The notes under the pieces: generated by a model | The model's database searches: none | Told to the model about the DNA's origin: nothing | Seen by the model: the letters and a program-made list of their open reading frames with translations, nothing else | Shown here: piece after piece, positions 1-9,034 of the stretch | Position numbering within the stretch: position 1 is the stretch's first letter | Layout of the letters: the number at the start of each line of letters is the position of its first letter | Program-made: the position numbers and the translations under genes | From: Paracoccaceae bacterium | Lineage (GTDB): Bacteria > Pseudomonadota > Alphaproteobacteria > Rhodobacterales > Rhodobacteraceae | Direction: 5' to 3' | Length of the DNA stretch: 64,000 bases | NCBI GenBank assembly: GCA_027486345.1 | Contig: JAIXPH010000048.1 | Location: 62,001 to 126,000 of the forward strand

Positions 1-519
1 ACGGCCACCATCACCCTGCGCCACCCGGATCGGGGGGCTATCACCTTTCGCCCGGATGATCCGGCGGACCTGCCGCGCTTTCTGGACTGGCTTGATCCGC
101 TGATCCCTGCCAACCGGGCGCGGCCTGCGCGGATCGTCAGCGCCGGGCGCGGCATGACGGACAGCGATTTTCCGTCCGTGGCGATCCTGAACCGCGCCTC
201 GCTGGCCGACCTGTCGGCGCGGATGGGGCATGACCTGTCCCCGCATCGGTGGCGTGGCAACCTCTGGCTGGAGGGCGCGGCGCCTTGGGCGGAGTGGGAC
301 TGGATCGGGCGCGACATCCGCATCGGCGGGGCGGTCCTGCGGGTGCAGGAACGCATCACCCGCTGCGTCGCCACCACGGTGGACCCCAACACTGGCATCA
401 GCGATGCCGATACCCTTGCCGCGCTGGACGCGGCCTTTGGCCATCAGGACTTCGGGCTTTATGCGACCGTGGTGCAGGATGGCGAGATCGCCCTTGGCGA
501 TGACTGGAGCCTGACATGA
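1..519 (+). CDS. MOSC domain-containing protein, 5' end outside window
   Basis: The frame is open from base 1 and ends at 519, giving 172 visible residues; the start lies upstream of the window. The C-terminal part resembles the MOSC beta-barrel found in molybdenum-cofactor sulfurases and related oxidoreductase partners: a run NRASLADLSARMG followed by HRWRGNLWLEG, WIGRDIRIGG and the RCVATTVDPNTG segment. In MOSC proteins a conserved cysteine in the RC..T context binds the sulfur or cofactor, and a cysteine is present here. Whole proteins of this type are usually about 240-270 residues, so roughly 70-90 residues are missing. The stop overlaps the engB start as ATGA, so the two are probably co-transcribed. 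The internal ATG at 154 is not a credible start because conserved-looking sequence continues upstream of it. The substrate is unknown. Confidence 0.8.
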   Translation, partial: TATITLRHPDRGAITFRPDDPADLPRFLDWLDPLIPANRARPARIVSAGRGMTDSDFPSVAILNRASLADLSARMGHDLSPHRWRGNLWLEGAAPWAEWDWIGRDIRIGGAVLRVQERITRCVATTVDPNTGISDADTLAALDAAFGHQDFGLYATVVQDGEIALGDDWSLT

Positions 520-1163
520 TGAACTTCACCCTCGCCCCCGAACCGGAAAATGAGGCTCGCGAAAAAGGGCGGCTCTTGTTCGCGGGGCCGGTCACCTTTG
601 TCAAAGGCGTGGTCGCCATGTCGGGCCTGCCCCCGGCGGATCGGCTGGAGGTGTGCTTTGCCGGGCGGTCGAATGTCGGCAAGTCCAGCCTGATCAACGC
701 CCTGACCGGGCGTAAGACGCTGGCGCGGGCGTCGAACACGCCGGGGCGGACGCAAGAGATCAACTACTTCGCCTTGGGCGAAGACCGCTACATGACCGAC
801 CTTCCCGGTTACGGCTATGCCGAGGCTCCGGTGGCCATCGTCCGCAAGTGGCAGGAGTTGCTGAAATCCTATCTGGCGGGCCGTCAGACCCTGCGCCGCG
901 CCTTCGTGCTGATCGACACGCGGCACGGCGTAAAGGCCGTGGATGAGGAAATCCTGACCTTGCTGGACCGCTCTGCCGTGGCCTTTCAATGCGTGCTGAC
1001 CAAGGCCGACAAGGTGAACGCCGAAACCCGTGCCGCGACCATCGAACAGGTCAAGACCGCGCTGGCCAAGCATCCGGCGGCCTACCCGGAGCTGGTGGTG
1101 ACCAGTTCGGAAAAGGGCGACGGCATCGAAACCCTGCGCGCGATCATCGCGACCTTGGAGTGA
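516..1163 (+). CDS. engB: Ribosome biogenesis GTP-binding protein EngB (YihA/YsxC)
   Basis: A 215-residue small GTPase needed for assembly of the large ribosomal subunit in the bacteria studied. The G1 P-loop GRSNVGKS is at residues 50-57, followed by the TPGRTQ switch I region, the G3 DLPGYGYA motif, the G4 TKAD motif and a G5-like TSS near the C terminus. These are the standard EngB landmarks, and the length fits the family (about 200-215). The ATG at 516 overlaps the stop of the MOSC gene by four bases, suggesting translational coupling. No hairpin follows on this strand; the hairpin at 1234-1253 is oriented for the opposite-strand ABC transporter operon. Confidence 0.97.
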   Translation: MMNFTLAPEPENEAREKGRLLFAGPVTFVKGVVAMSGLPPADRLEVCFAGRSNVGKSSLINALTGRKTLARASNTPGRTQEINYFALGEDRYMTDLPGYGYAEAPVAIVRKWQELLKSYLAGRQTLRRAFVLIDTRHGVKAVDEEILTLLDRSAVAFQCVLTKADKVNAETRAATIEQVKTALAKHPAAYPELVVTSSEKGDGIETLRAIIATLE

Positions 1164-1223
1164 GGGGCAGAGAACCGACGCCGGAACGTCCACAGGACGT
1201 TTCTGCCACGGTCCTCTATCGCC

Positions 1224-1253
1224 AAAACAAAAACGCCGCCCCGAAGGGCGGCG
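1224..1253 (-). terminator. Rho-independent terminator of the sugar ABC transporter operon
   Basis: A perfect 8-bp stem CGCCGCCC/GGGCGGCG (1234-1241 with 1246-1253) closes a CGAA loop. Read on the minus strand it is followed by TTTTTGTTTTGGC, a good U-tract. It lies 25 bases past the stop of the ATPase gene that ends at 1279, so it most likely ends that operon and also separates it from convergent engB. Confidence 0.85.
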
Positions 1254-1278
1254 CTGGCGTCTCAAACAATCCCGACCG

Positions 1279-2058
1279 TCAGGCCATGACCTTGTCCGGC
1301 TCTTTTGCGCCGGTCATATAGGCCACGGCGTCGGACATGCTGTGATCCTTGGGGTTGATCACGCACAGGCGACGGCCCAAACGGTGGATATGGATCCGGT
1401 CCGCCACCTCGAACACATGGGGCATGTTGTGGCTGATCAAGATGATCGGAATCCCGCGCGAGCGCACATCAAGGACCAACTCTAGCACCCGGCGGCTTTC
1501 CTTGACGCCAAGCGCTGCCGTCGGTTCGTCAAGGATGATCACCTTGGACCCGAAGGCCGCCGCGCGTGCCACCGCCACACCCTGACGTTGGCCGCCCGAA
1601 AGCGTCTCAACCGGCTGCGTGATGTCCTGAATGGTCATCAGGCCCAACTCGCTGAGCTTGTCGCGGGCAAAGGCCTCCATCCGGCTGCGGTCCATCTTGC
1701 GGAAGATAGAGCCCGCGATGCCCGGTTTGCGCCATTCACGGCCAAGGAACATGTTGTCCGCAATCGACAGCGCGGGCGACATGGCAAGGTTCTGATAAAC
1801 CGTCTCGATCCCCTCGGCCCGCGCATCTTCGGGGCTGCGGAAGTGGACAGTGCGACCGTCCAGCTCGATGCTGCCGTGGTCCGGGGTGACGGCCCCCGAC
1901 AGCGCCTTGATCAGCGTCGATTTTCCCGCGCCGTTGTCGCCGATCACCGCGCAGATCTCACCCGGCATCAGGTCGAAGTCGGCCCCGTTCATGGCGACCA
2001 CGGTGCCATAGCGCTTCATCAGGCCGCGCGCTTTGAGGATGGGTTGAACGTCACTCAT
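1279..2058 (-). CDS. frcA: Sugar ABC transporter ATP-binding protein (FrcA-like)
   Basis: A 259-residue single-domain ABC ATPase that would power import of a monosaccharide. Walker A GDNGAGKST is at about residues 40-48, the ABC signature LSGGQ at 153-157, Walker B with DEPT at about 174-180, and the H-loop in ILISHNM. Only one nucleotide-binding domain is present, unlike the duplicated RbsA or XylG type, which matches FrcA of the rhizobial fructose system. The ATG at 2058 overlaps the permease stop as ATGA; a longer reading from 2079 is less likely. The gene is last in the operon binding protein, permease, ATPase. Fructose as the substrate is inferred from overall resemblance to FrcBCA and is not shown by the sequence alone. 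Confidence 0.88.
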   Translation of the reverse strand: MSDVQPILKARGLMKRYGTVVAMNGADFDLMPGEICAVIGDNGAGKSTLIKALSGAVTPDHGSIELDGRTVHFRSPEDARAEGIETVYQNLAMSPALSIADNMFLGREWRKPGIAGSIFRKMDRSRMEAFARDKLSELGLMTIQDITQPVETLSGGQRQGVAVARAAAFGSKVIILDEPTAALGVKESRRVLELVLDVRSRGIPIILISHNMPHVFEVADRIHIHRLGRRLCVINPKDHSMSDAVAYMTGAKEPDKVMA

Positions 2059-3131
2059 TGCGAGGCCCTCCGCAGCCATTGGTCAAGCGACACGGCGATG
2101 ATCACAAGGCAACCCGCCGCGAATTTCTGCCAGTAGTCGTCCACCCCTGCCAAAGACAGGCCGGTGATGAACACGCCCACGATCATTGCCCCAAGGACCG
2201 ATCCGATGATCGACCCGCGCCCGCCGAAGAGCGAGGTGCCACCGATCACCACAGCGGTGATGGAGGCGAGGTTCACGTCGCTGAACGCGATGGGCGACAC
2301 CGAGCCGACCCGCCCGATGGCGACCCAAGCGGCAAAGCCACAGATTGCCCCGGCCACGACATAGACTGATGTCAGCACCTTGTTGACGCGGATACCCGAC
2401 AGCATGGCGGCGTCCGGATCGTCGCCGATGGCATGCACGTGGCGGCCCCAGGCGGTATGGTTCAAGACGTACCACAGGATCGCGGCCAACAGGATCAGCA
2501 TGATCCCGCCATAGCTGATGCTCGCGCCACCGAAGTTGAAGCCCTTGCCGAACCACAACAGGAAGGGGGCTTTTTCTTCGATATCGACGTTGCGGATGGA
2601 TTCGGACTGCGAATACCACAGCTTCAACGCGTCAAAGATTGACAGCGTGCCCAGCGTCACGATGAAGGGCGGCAGGCGCATGCGGGTGACCAACAGGCCG
2701 TTGACCAGCCCCATCACGCCACCAAGGAAAATGCCGATCAGGATGGCAACGCCCACCGGAAAGCCGCCGAACACGGCCAGATTGCCCATCACGAGCGAGC
2801 AGACGACAAGGATCGCACCCACCGACAGGTCAATGCCCGCCGTCAGGATGATCAGGGTCTGCGCAAGCGCGACAAAGCCGGTCACCGTGACCTGCTTCAA
2901 AACCGTGGACAGCGCACCGACGCCCAGAAAGCGCGGCGCGATGATGCTGAAGGCGGCAATCGACAGGATCAGCACCAGCGCCGGGATCATCGTCGGGTTC
3001 TTCCGCAGGAAATTGCGGAGCCGCGGCACGATGCTTTTGTCGTCCTTTTCAAAACTCGCGACGGCGGTGTCGGCCTTGGCCAGCGTCGCCTCGTAATCCG
3101 AGATGGTTTTCGTGGGTTCCGTCGTGCTCAT
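2055..3131 (-). CDS. frcC: Sugar ABC transporter permease (FrcC/RbsC family)
   Basis: A 358-residue inner-membrane permease of the branched-chain amino acid/ribose superfamily (BPD_transp_2). A hydrophilic N-terminal stretch of about 45 residues precedes multiple membrane spans. The LTAGIDLSVG motif near residue 100 is the hallmark of ribose/xylose/fructose permeases, and the EAA-like loop region GGRGSIIGSVLGA lies near the C terminus. The extended N terminus is also described for FrcC-like proteins. The stop overlaps the ATPase start by four bases. The binding-protein gene lies 105 bases upstream with a hairpin between them that may reduce expression of the permease relative to the binding protein. 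Confidence 0.9.
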   Translation of the reverse strand: MSTTEPTKTISDYEATLAKADTAVASFEKDDKSIVPRLRNFLRKNPTMIPALVLILSIAAFSIIAPRFLGVGALSTVLKQVTVTGFVALAQTLIILTAGIDLSVGAILVVCSLVMGNLAVFGGFPVGVAILIGIFLGGVMGLVNGLLVTRMRLPPFIVTLGTLSIFDALKLWYSQSESIRNVDIEEKAPFLLWFGKGFNFGGASISYGGIMLILLAAILWYVLNHTAWGRHVHAIGDDPDAAMLSGIRVNKVLTSVYVVAGAICGFAAWVAIGRVGSVSPIAFSDVNLASITAVVIGGTSLFGGRGSIIGSVLGAMIVGVFITGLSLAGVDDYWQKFAAGCLVIIAVSLDQWLRRASQ

Positions 3132-3183
3132 CGTCCTGCGTTCCCCCCGCGCTTCGGCGCATCAACTTAGGTCTGTATAAAGA

Positions 3184-3205
3184 AGGGCGACCGTAAAGTC
3201 GCCCT
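3184..3205 (-). terminator. Intercistronic stem-loop between binding protein and permease genes
   Basis: An 8-bp perfect stem AGGGCGAC/GTCGCCCT (3184-3191 and 3198-3205) with a six-base loop. On the minus strand it is followed by TTCTTTAT, a weak U-rich tail. It sits between frcB and frcC. Such structures commonly act as partial terminators or 3' stabilisers that make periplasmic binding protein more abundant than the membrane parts; that role is inferred here. Confidence 0.65.
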
Positions 3206-3236
3206 CCCTGTCGTCATAGCGATGTCCGCCGTGGGA

Positions 3237-4247
3237 TCAGCCCCAGCAGAGCTCGGTGCCCTTGGTGGTGTCAATCGACGGCACGCCTTCGGCGGGCTTG
3301 TCGGTCACCAGGTTCACACCGGTGTTGTAGAAGGACAGACCTTCGGTGACGGTCGGCTTGGTGCCGTCCTTGGCATAGGCCACGATGGCCTCGATGCCTT
3401 TGGACGCCATCAGCAGCGGATACTGCTGCGAGGTCGCGCCGATGACGCCCGACTTGACCGAGGCAACGCCCGGGCAGCCGCCGTCAACCGAAACGATCAG
3501 AGCCTGACCTTCTTTGCCAGCAGCTTTCAGCGCCTGATAGGCACCTTCGGCAGCCGGTTCGTTGATCGTGTAGACCACGTTGATGTCCGGGTCTTTGGCC
3601 AGCAGCGTTTCCATCGCGCGCAGGCCGCCTTCCGGGTTGGCGTCCGACGATTCGTGGCCGATGACGCGCGGATCGGTTTCCGAACCCATCACGGTCAGGT
3701 CCGGAACTTCGATGCCGAAGCCGACGAGGAACCCGGTGTCACGTGCAACGTCAACCGAGATGTTGTCTTTGTTGATGTCCAGCATCGCGATCTTGGCTTT
3801 CGAGGTGTCGCCCATGGTGGCGGCAGCCCATTTGCCGATCAGCAGACCAGCTTCGAAGTTGTCGGTCGCGAAGGTGATGTCCTGGGCTTCAGTGTCAGCC
3901 AGGGGGGTGTCCAGCGCGATGACCAGGATGCCAGCGGCGCGAGCGTCTTTCAGAGCCGGCCCGACCGAGTCGTTCGACGGGGTGATCAGGATACCCTTGG
4001 CACCAGCGGCGACGCAGTTTTCGATGGCGGTGATCTGCGGAGCAGCGTCGCCGTCTTTTTCACCGGCATAGGCCTGGAAATCCAGCCCGGCTTCGGCAGC
4101 GGCCTTTTCGGCGCCTTCCTTCATTTTCACGAAGAAGGGGTTGGTGTTGTTCTTGGTGATCAGGCAAGCCAGATCAGCCGCCGAGGCCGAACCGGCCATC
4201 AGCGCAAGCGAAGCCGCGCCCAGAAGGGCTTTGACTTTGAAATTCAT
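3237..4247 (-). CDS. frcB: Sugar ABC transporter substrate-binding protein (FrcB-like)
   Basis: A 336-residue periplasmic binding protein. The N terminus [19 protein letters not shown] followed by SASAADL is a clear Sec signal peptide with cleavage after ASA. The mature part has the Peripla_BP_4 fold: [16 protein letters not shown] at the start, [18 protein letters not shown] and VSVDGG further on, matching ribose/fructose-binding proteins. The start at 4247 is supported by a strong GGGAGGAAA ribosome-binding site immediately upstream; an open frame extends further to 4358 but without signal-peptide logic. It is first in its operon and faces the ROK regulator across a 225-base promoter region holding a palindrome at 4354-4387. 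Fructose specificity is an inference from similarity to rhizobial FrcB. Confidence 0.9.
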   Translation of the reverse strand: MNFKVKALLGAASLALMAGSASAADLACLITKNNTNPFFVKMKEGAEKAAAEAGLDFQAYAGEKDGDAAPQITAIENCVAAGAKGILITPSNDSVGPALKDARAAGILVIALDTPLADTEAQDITFATDNFEAGLLIGKWAAATMGDTSKAKIAMLDINKDNISVDVARDTGFLVGFGIEVPDLTVMGSETDPRVIGHESSDANPEGGLRAMETLLAKDPDINVVYTINEPAAEGAYQALKAAGKEGQALIVSVDGGCPGVASVKSGVIGATSQQYPLLMASKGIEAIVAYAKDGTKPTVTEGLSFYNTGVNLVTDKPAEGVPSIDTTKGTELCWG

Positions 4248-4353
4248 GATTTTCCTCCCAAGAAAATCCGGGGGTGCGCCCCCTTCGTGTTGCGTGCCGA
4301 CGAAGTGTTCACCCCGTTGCGACGCGGACAAGAAAGCCGATTCCGCGGCAGGC

Positions 4354-4387
4354 GTCAATAATTAAATCACTCTGATTTATTATTGAC
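4354..4387. promoter_or_regulatory. AT-rich palindrome, probable operator for the ROK repressor
   Basis: An inverted repeat in the divergent region between the transporter operon and the ROK gene. The outer arms GTCAATAA (4354-4361) and TTATTGAC (4380-4387) match exactly, as do inner arms TAAATCA (4363-4369) and TGATTTA (4373-4379), with the two halves offset by one base. It is strikingly AT-rich in a GC-rich genome. TTGAC elements at both ends could be -35 boxes for the two directions. ROK-family sugar repressors typically bind AT-rich palindromes in front of the operon they control, so this is the best operator candidate. Confidence 0.7.
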
Positions 4388-4472
4388 AGACCGCCCATGC
4401 TTTGCCCAATCTGCCCGACAATTCATCGCCGGAAAGGCGGGGGCGTCGTGCCACGGCACAGCGGGAGGAGCC

Positions 4473-5720
4473 TTGAGAAACCCTTTTGACACCGGCGCGG
4501 AGCGCGTGGCGGACCGGCCCATGGCCGAACCCGTCGTGCTGCGCGGGTCGAACCAGTCGGGGATGCGGGCCCATAACGAGCGTCTGGTGCTGTCGCTGTT
4601 GCGGACGGACGGACCAATGGCGAAATCCGACCTCGCCCGCCTGACCGGGCTGTCGGCGCAGACCGTCTCTGTCATCATGCGAAGCCTTGAATCTGACGGC
4701 CTGCTGGTCAAGGGCGAACCTGTGCGGGGGCGGATCGGCCAACCCTCTGTCCCGATGGCGCTGGAGGCGGATGGGGCCTTCTTTCTGGGACTGAAGATCG
4801 GGCGGCGGTCGGCCGACCTTATGCTCGTCGATTTTCTGGGCCGCGTGCGCGACACCCGGCGCAACATCTATCGCTACCCCACCCCGGATGCCGTCATCGC
4901 CTTTGTGCGTGATGCCCTGCCCGCGGTGCTGGCTTCCCTTGATGCGGTGCAACGGGACCGGGTCGGCGGCATGGGCATCGCGATGCCTTTCCAGCTTTGG
5001 AACTGGGTGGCCTATATCGGCGCGCCGCAATCCGAGATGGACCAGTGGCGCAACCGCGACATCCAGTCAGAGATCGCCGAAATCGCGGGCATGCCGGTCT
5101 ATATCCAGAACGACGCAACGGCCGCCTGCGGGGCGGAACTGGTCTTTGGCACTGGCGAAAAACCCAAGGATTTCCTGTATTTCTACTTCGGCACCTTTAT
5201 CGGCGGTGGCCTTGTGCTGAACGGGCGGCTGTTTCCGGGACGGACGGGCAACGCCGGTGGCGTGGGACCGATGCCGGTGCCCGGTCCTGATGGCGGCACG
5301 CGGCGGCTGTTCGACCTCGCCTCCATGTCGCGGCTTGCCGAGATGATGGAGGAGGCGGGCGAAAGCTCGGACCACCTGTGGCAGCAACACCGCGCCTGGG
5401 AGGTGTCGCGCCCGATTCTGGATGCGTGGATCGACGGCGCGGCGCAGGGTCTGGCCTATGCGATCCTCTCCGCCTCTGCCCTGACAGAGCTGGAGGCGGT
5501 GCTGATCGACGGATGGATGCCCGCTGCCATCCGGACCGAGATCACCCGCCGGACCGAGGCGGCCCTCGACCGGCTGGACATGTCTGGGGTGGAGCGCCCA
5601 CAGGTCCGGCAAGGCACCGTGGGGCCGGATGCGCGCGCCCTCGGGGCCGCCGCGATCCCCTTGGCGCAGCGCTATCTGATCGAAACCACCGCCCTGCCCC
5701 CCGCCCCCACCGGGCAGTAA
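4473..5720 (+). CDS. ROK family transcriptional regulator (FrcR/XylR-like)
   Basis: A protein of about 415 residues with an N-terminal winged helix-turn-helix (NERLVLSLLRTDGPMAKSDLARLTGLSAQTVSVIMRSLE read in segments) and a C-terminal ROK sugar-kinase-like domain. The ROK domain shows IQNDATAA and a glycine-rich GGGLVLNG segment. The zinc-binding cysteine cluster of many ROK proteins (CxCGxxGC) is not visible; the region reads GRTGNAGGVGPM, suggesting a metal-free regulator subtype. The proposed start is TTG at 4473, preceded by GGGAGGAG with short spacing; ATG at 4521 is the alternative. It is divergent from the FrcBCA-like operon and probably represses it in the absence of the sugar. The effector is inferred, not seen. 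Confidence 0.85.
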   Translation: MRNPFDTGAERVADRPMAEPVVLRGSNQSGMRAHNERLVLSLLRTDGPMAKSDLARLTGLSAQTVSVIMRSLESDGLLVKGEPVRGRIGQPSVPMALEADGAFFLGLKIGRRSADLMLVDFLGRVRDTRRNIYRYPTPDAVIAFVRDALPAVLASLDAVQRDRVGGMGIAMPFQLWNWVAYIGAPQSEMDQWRNRDIQSEIAEIAGMPVYIQNDATAACGAELVFGTGEKPKDFLYFYFGTFIGGGLVLNGRLFPGRTGNAGGVGPMPVPGPDGGTRRLFDLASMSRLAEMMEEAGESSDHLWQQHRAWEVSRPILDAWIDGAAQGLAYAILSASALTELEAVLIDGWMPAAIRTEITRRTEAALDRLDMSGVERPQVRQGTVGPDARALGAAAIPLAQRYLIETTALPPAPTGQ

Positions 5721-5867
5721 AGGCTTGCGCCACGGCACGGTGCGGCCCACAACCCGGTGGTGCATCGGAAAAAAGCGCGCTGCCCGCTGCGGCAGGACTT
5801 AAACTTTCGCGTTTTTCCCCGATATGTGAAGCACGGCCTGTGACGGACGCCAACACGACGGGGACGC

Positions 5868-8705
5868 ATGACTTTAGCCTTGATCGCGCTGCTGCCCTTC
5901 GTTGGCGCGCTTTTTGCCGGCCTGACCATCCGCGCGGGGCGTGGGGTCTGTGCCGCATTTGCCGCCGCCTTCACGGCGCTGGCCCTTTTGCTGCTGGCCC
6001 TGAACGCCCCCGCCGTGCTGCGTGGTGAGGTGATCCAGACCCGCATCGACTGGCTGCCCCAGATCGGGCTGTCGGCGAATTTCATGCTGGACGGGCTGGG
6101 GGTGCTGTTCGCCGGGCTGATCCTTGGCATCGGGCTTTTGATCATCCTCTATGCGCGGTTCTACCTGTCCGAGGCAGACCCCTTTGGCCGGTTCCTGACC
6201 TTCCTGATGCTGTTCCAAGGCGCGATGGTCGGCATCGTGCTGTCCGACAACATCCTGCTTTTGCTGGTGTTCTGGGAGCTGACCTCGCTGTCGTCTTTCC
6301 TGCTCATCGGGTTCTGGGGGCATCTGGCCGAAGGTCGCCAAGGCGCGCGGATGGCGCTGGCGGTGACGGGCGGCGGCGGTTTGGCGATGATCGCGGGGAT
6401 GCTGATTCTGGGCAACATCGCGGGCAGTTACGACCTGTCGGTGATCCTGACGCAGGGAGAGGCGGTTCGCGCCTCGGATTGGTATCTGCCCGCGCTGCTG
6501 CTGATCCTCTTGGGCTGCTTTGCCAAATCCGCGCAGTTCCCGTTCCACTTCTGGCTGCCGCACGCGATGGCCGCCCCGACCCCGGTTTCGGCCTATCTGC
6601 ATTCGGCCACGATGGTGAAGGCCGGGATTTTCCTGATGGCGCGGCTGTGGCCGGTGCTGGCGGGCACGCCGGAATGGTTCTGGATCGTCACGACGGCGGG
6701 GCTGATCACCCTGCTGATCGGGGCCAAGACGGCGCTGTTCAAACATGATCTCAAGGCGATCCTTGCCTATTCCACGGTCAGCCATCTGGGCCTGATCACC
6801 ATGCTTTTGGGCATCGGCACCAAGGCGGCGGCAACGGTGGCGGTGTTCCACATCCTCAATCACGCCACCTTCAAGGCCGCACTCTTCATGGCGGCGGGGA
6901 TCGTTGACCATGAGGCGCACACGCGCGACATCCGCCGTCTGGGCGGCCTGCGCCATCTGATGCCGATCACGGCGGGCATCGTGGCGATTGCCGCGCTGAG
7001 CATGGCAGGCATCCCGCCGCTGAACGGCTTCCTCTCCAAAGAGATGATGCTCGAGGAAGTGGTCCACACTCCCTATCTGACGCCATGGCTTTTGGCGGCG
7101 CTGGCGACCGCCGGGGCCCTGTTGTCGGTCGCCTATTCCTTCCGGCTGGTGGCGCATGGCTTCATGGGTCCGGTCCGCAGTGACTATCCGCATAAACCGC
7201 ATGATCCGGGCTTTGGGATGTGGGCGGCCCCTGCCCTGCTGGCGGTGCTCGTGGTTCTGATCGGCCTGATGCCGATGACGCTGGCCGCATGGCTGGTGGA
7301 TGCGGCGGTAGGGGCGGTGACGGGTCAGGCCGTGGCGGTCAAGATCAGCCATTGGCACGGCCTGACGATACCTCTGGGGCTGTCGGCGTTTGCAATTCTG
7401 GGCGGGGCCTTGGTCCTGCGCCTGCATGCGCCGTTTCAGCGGAGTTGGGATGCTTTCCCCAAGCCTGACGGCAAGGCGATGTTTGACACGCTGACCAACA
7501 CTTTGGCAGCAATCGCCCGCCGCCTGACCGCGTTCAGCCATAATGGCAGCCTGTCGTCGGCCATCGCCATCGGCGTCGCCACGATCACCCTGCTGGGGGC
7601 CTATGCCTTTGTCAGCGGCACCCATGCCGTCGGAACCCGCACCGCCACGCCGATGAACCCCGTGGCGCTGGCGGTCTGGCTGGCCGTGGTTCTGGTCACG
7701 CTGGCGACACTCGCCCTGCATCGGCAGCGACTGCTGTCACTGGTTCTGGTGGGGGTGATCGGTCTTTTGATCTCGCTTGGTTTTGCGTGGCTGTCGGCCC
7801 CCGACCTCGCCCTGACCCAGATCACGGTTGAGGTGGTGACGATTGTGCTGATGCTCTTGGCGCTGAACTTCCTGCCAAAGACGACACCGCGCGAGTCTTC
7901 AAACGTCCGCCGCCTGCGCGATGCGGTCATTGCCGGGGCGGCAGGCCTTGGGACGGCTGGCTTGGCCTATGCGATGATGATGCGGGATTTCAGCTTTCCG
8001 ACGATCTCGGCCTTCCATCTGGCGCAGTCGAAACCCGGCGCAGGCGGCACCAATGCGGTCAACACCATCATCGTGGACTTCCGGGGCTATGATACCTTTG
8101 GCGAGATCATCGTTCTGGGCATCGCCGCCCTGTTGATCTTTGCACTGGTAGAGTCGCTCCTGTCCCCCGGCCCCGCCAATGACCGCCTGCTGGCATGGCG
8201 GCCCGATAGCCCCCGCGCCGGAGACCGCCATCCGATGATGCTGGTGGTCGCAACGCGGTTGATGCTGCCCTTGGCGATGATGGTGGGGGTCTATCTCTAC
8301 CTGCGCGGCCATAACCTTCCCGGCGGTGGCTTTGTCGCCGGTCTGGTCTTCGCCATCGCGCTGGTGATGCAATACATGGCCTCAGGCTATGGCTGGACGG
8401 CGGCGCGGCTGCGCTTCGATTACCACGCGCTGATCGGGCTTGGCGTGCTGGTCGCTGCGGCCACGGGCATCGGGGCATGGTTCGGCGGGTTGCCCTTCCT
8501 GACCTCGGGCTATGACTACGTCCACCTTTGGCCGTTGGAGGAATTCGAACTGGCCACCGCTGCCCTGTTCGACCTTGGCGTGTTCCTGACCGTGCTGGGC
8601 GCGGTGATGCTGGCACTGGCCTCGCTGTCGCGCCTGTCGGTGCGGGCGGGTCAGACGGTGAACACCCGCGCCTATGACATTGAACCCGAGACGGAGGCGA
8701 AGTGA
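5868..8705 (+). CDS. mrpA: Mrp-type Na+(K+)/H+ antiporter subunit A fused to subunit B
   Basis: A 945-residue polytopic membrane protein. The N-terminal two thirds are a NuoL/MrpA-like proton-translocating subunit, with the conserved glutamate in VFWELTSLSSF and the lysine/histidine-rich FPFHFWLPHAMAAPTPVSA segment typical of the Proton_antipo_M domain. The C-terminal region from about residue 788 matches MnhB (LRGHNLPGGGFVAGLV), so subunits A and B are one polypeptide, as in rhizobial PhaAB. The complex exchanges cytoplasmic Na+ or K+ for external protons and supports alkali or salt tolerance. It is the first gene of six that overlap by one to four bases (A/B, C, D, E, F, G). Which cation is moved cannot be read from sequence. 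Confidence 0.95.
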   Translation: MTLALIALLPFVGALFAGLTIRAGRGVCAAFAAAFTALALLLLALNAPAVLRGEVIQTRIDWLPQIGLSANFMLDGLGVLFAGLILGIGLLIILYARFYLSEADPFGRFLTFLMLFQGAMVGIVLSDNILLLLVFWELTSLSSFLLIGFWGHLAEGRQGARMALAVTGGGGLAMIAGMLILGNIAGSYDLSVILTQGEAVRASDWYLPALLLILLGCFAKSAQFPFHFWLPHAMAAPTPVSAYLHSATMVKAGIFLMARLWPVLAGTPEWFWIVTTAGLITLLIGAKTALFKHDLKAILAYSTVSHLGLITMLLGIGTKAAATVAVFHILNHATFKAALFMAAGIVDHEAHTRDIRRLGGLRHLMPITAGIVAIAALSMAGIPPLNGFLSKEMMLEEVVHTPYLTPWLLAALATAGALLSVAYSFRLVAHGFMGPVRSDYPHKPHDPGFGMWAAPALLAVLVVLIGLMPMTLAAWLVDAAVGAVTGQAVAVKISHWHGLTIPLGLSAFAILGGALVLRLHAPFQRSWDAFPKPDGKAMFDTLTNTLAAIARRLTAFSHNGSLSSAIAIGVATITLLGAYAFVSGTHAVGTRTATPMNPVALAVWLAVVLVTLATLALHRQRLLSLVLVGVIGLLISLGFAWLSAPDLALTQITVEVVTIVLMLLALNFLPKTTPRESSNVRRLRDAVIAGAAGLGTAGLAYAMMMRDFSFPTISAFHLAQSKPGAGGTNAVNTIIVDFRGYDTFGEIIVLGIAALLIFALVESLLSPGPANDRLLAWRPDSPRAGDRHPMMLVVATRLMLPLAMMVGVYLYLRGHNLPGGGFVAGLVFAIALVMQYMASGYGWTAARLRFDYHALIGLGVLVAAATGIGAWFGGLPFLTSGYDYVHLWPLEEFELATAALFDLGVFLTVLGAVMLALASLSRLSVRAGQTVNTRAYDIEPETEAK

Positions 8706-9034
8706 TGGAAGCCCTGATCGCCGCCACCATCGGCCTTCTGACCGCCGGGGGCATCTACCTGATGCTGCGTGCGCGGACGTTCCCGGTCATCCTTGGCCTG
8801 ACGTTGCTGTCTTATGCGGTAAACGTCTTCATCTTCGTTTCAGGGCGTTTGGCGGTGAACCTGCCCGCCATCATCGACAAGACGGCCACAGGATATACCG
8901 ACCCGCTGCCGCAAGCGCTGGTGCTGACGGCCATCGTCATCAGTTTCGGCATGACCGCCGTGATCGTTCTGATGGCGCTGGGATCATGGCTGACCGCCGG
9001 ACATGACCGCGTCGATCTGGAGGATGGCCAATAA
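8705..9034 (+). CDS. mrpC: Mrp antiporter subunit C (NuoK-like)
   Basis: A 109-residue protein with three predicted membrane spans, homologous to NuoK of complex I and to MrpC/MnhC/PhaC. It shows GGIYLMLRARTFPVILGLTLLSYAVN and ends in a polar tail. The ATG at 8705 shares one base with the mrpA stop (TGATG) and has GGAGG seven bases upstream, so it is preferred over the in-frame GTG at 8702. It is part of the membrane ion path in the Mrp complex and overlaps mrpD at its 3' end. Confidence 0.95.
   Translation: MEALIAATIGLLTAGGIYLMLRARTFPVILGLTLLSYAVNVFIFVSGRLAVNLPAIIDKTATGYTDPLPQALVLTAIVISFGMTAVIVLMALGSWLTAGHDRVDLEDGQ

Noticed and set aside
5874-7721. A 615-codon frame antisense to mrpA
   Set aside because: Arginine- and glutamine-rich shadow of the antiporter gene.
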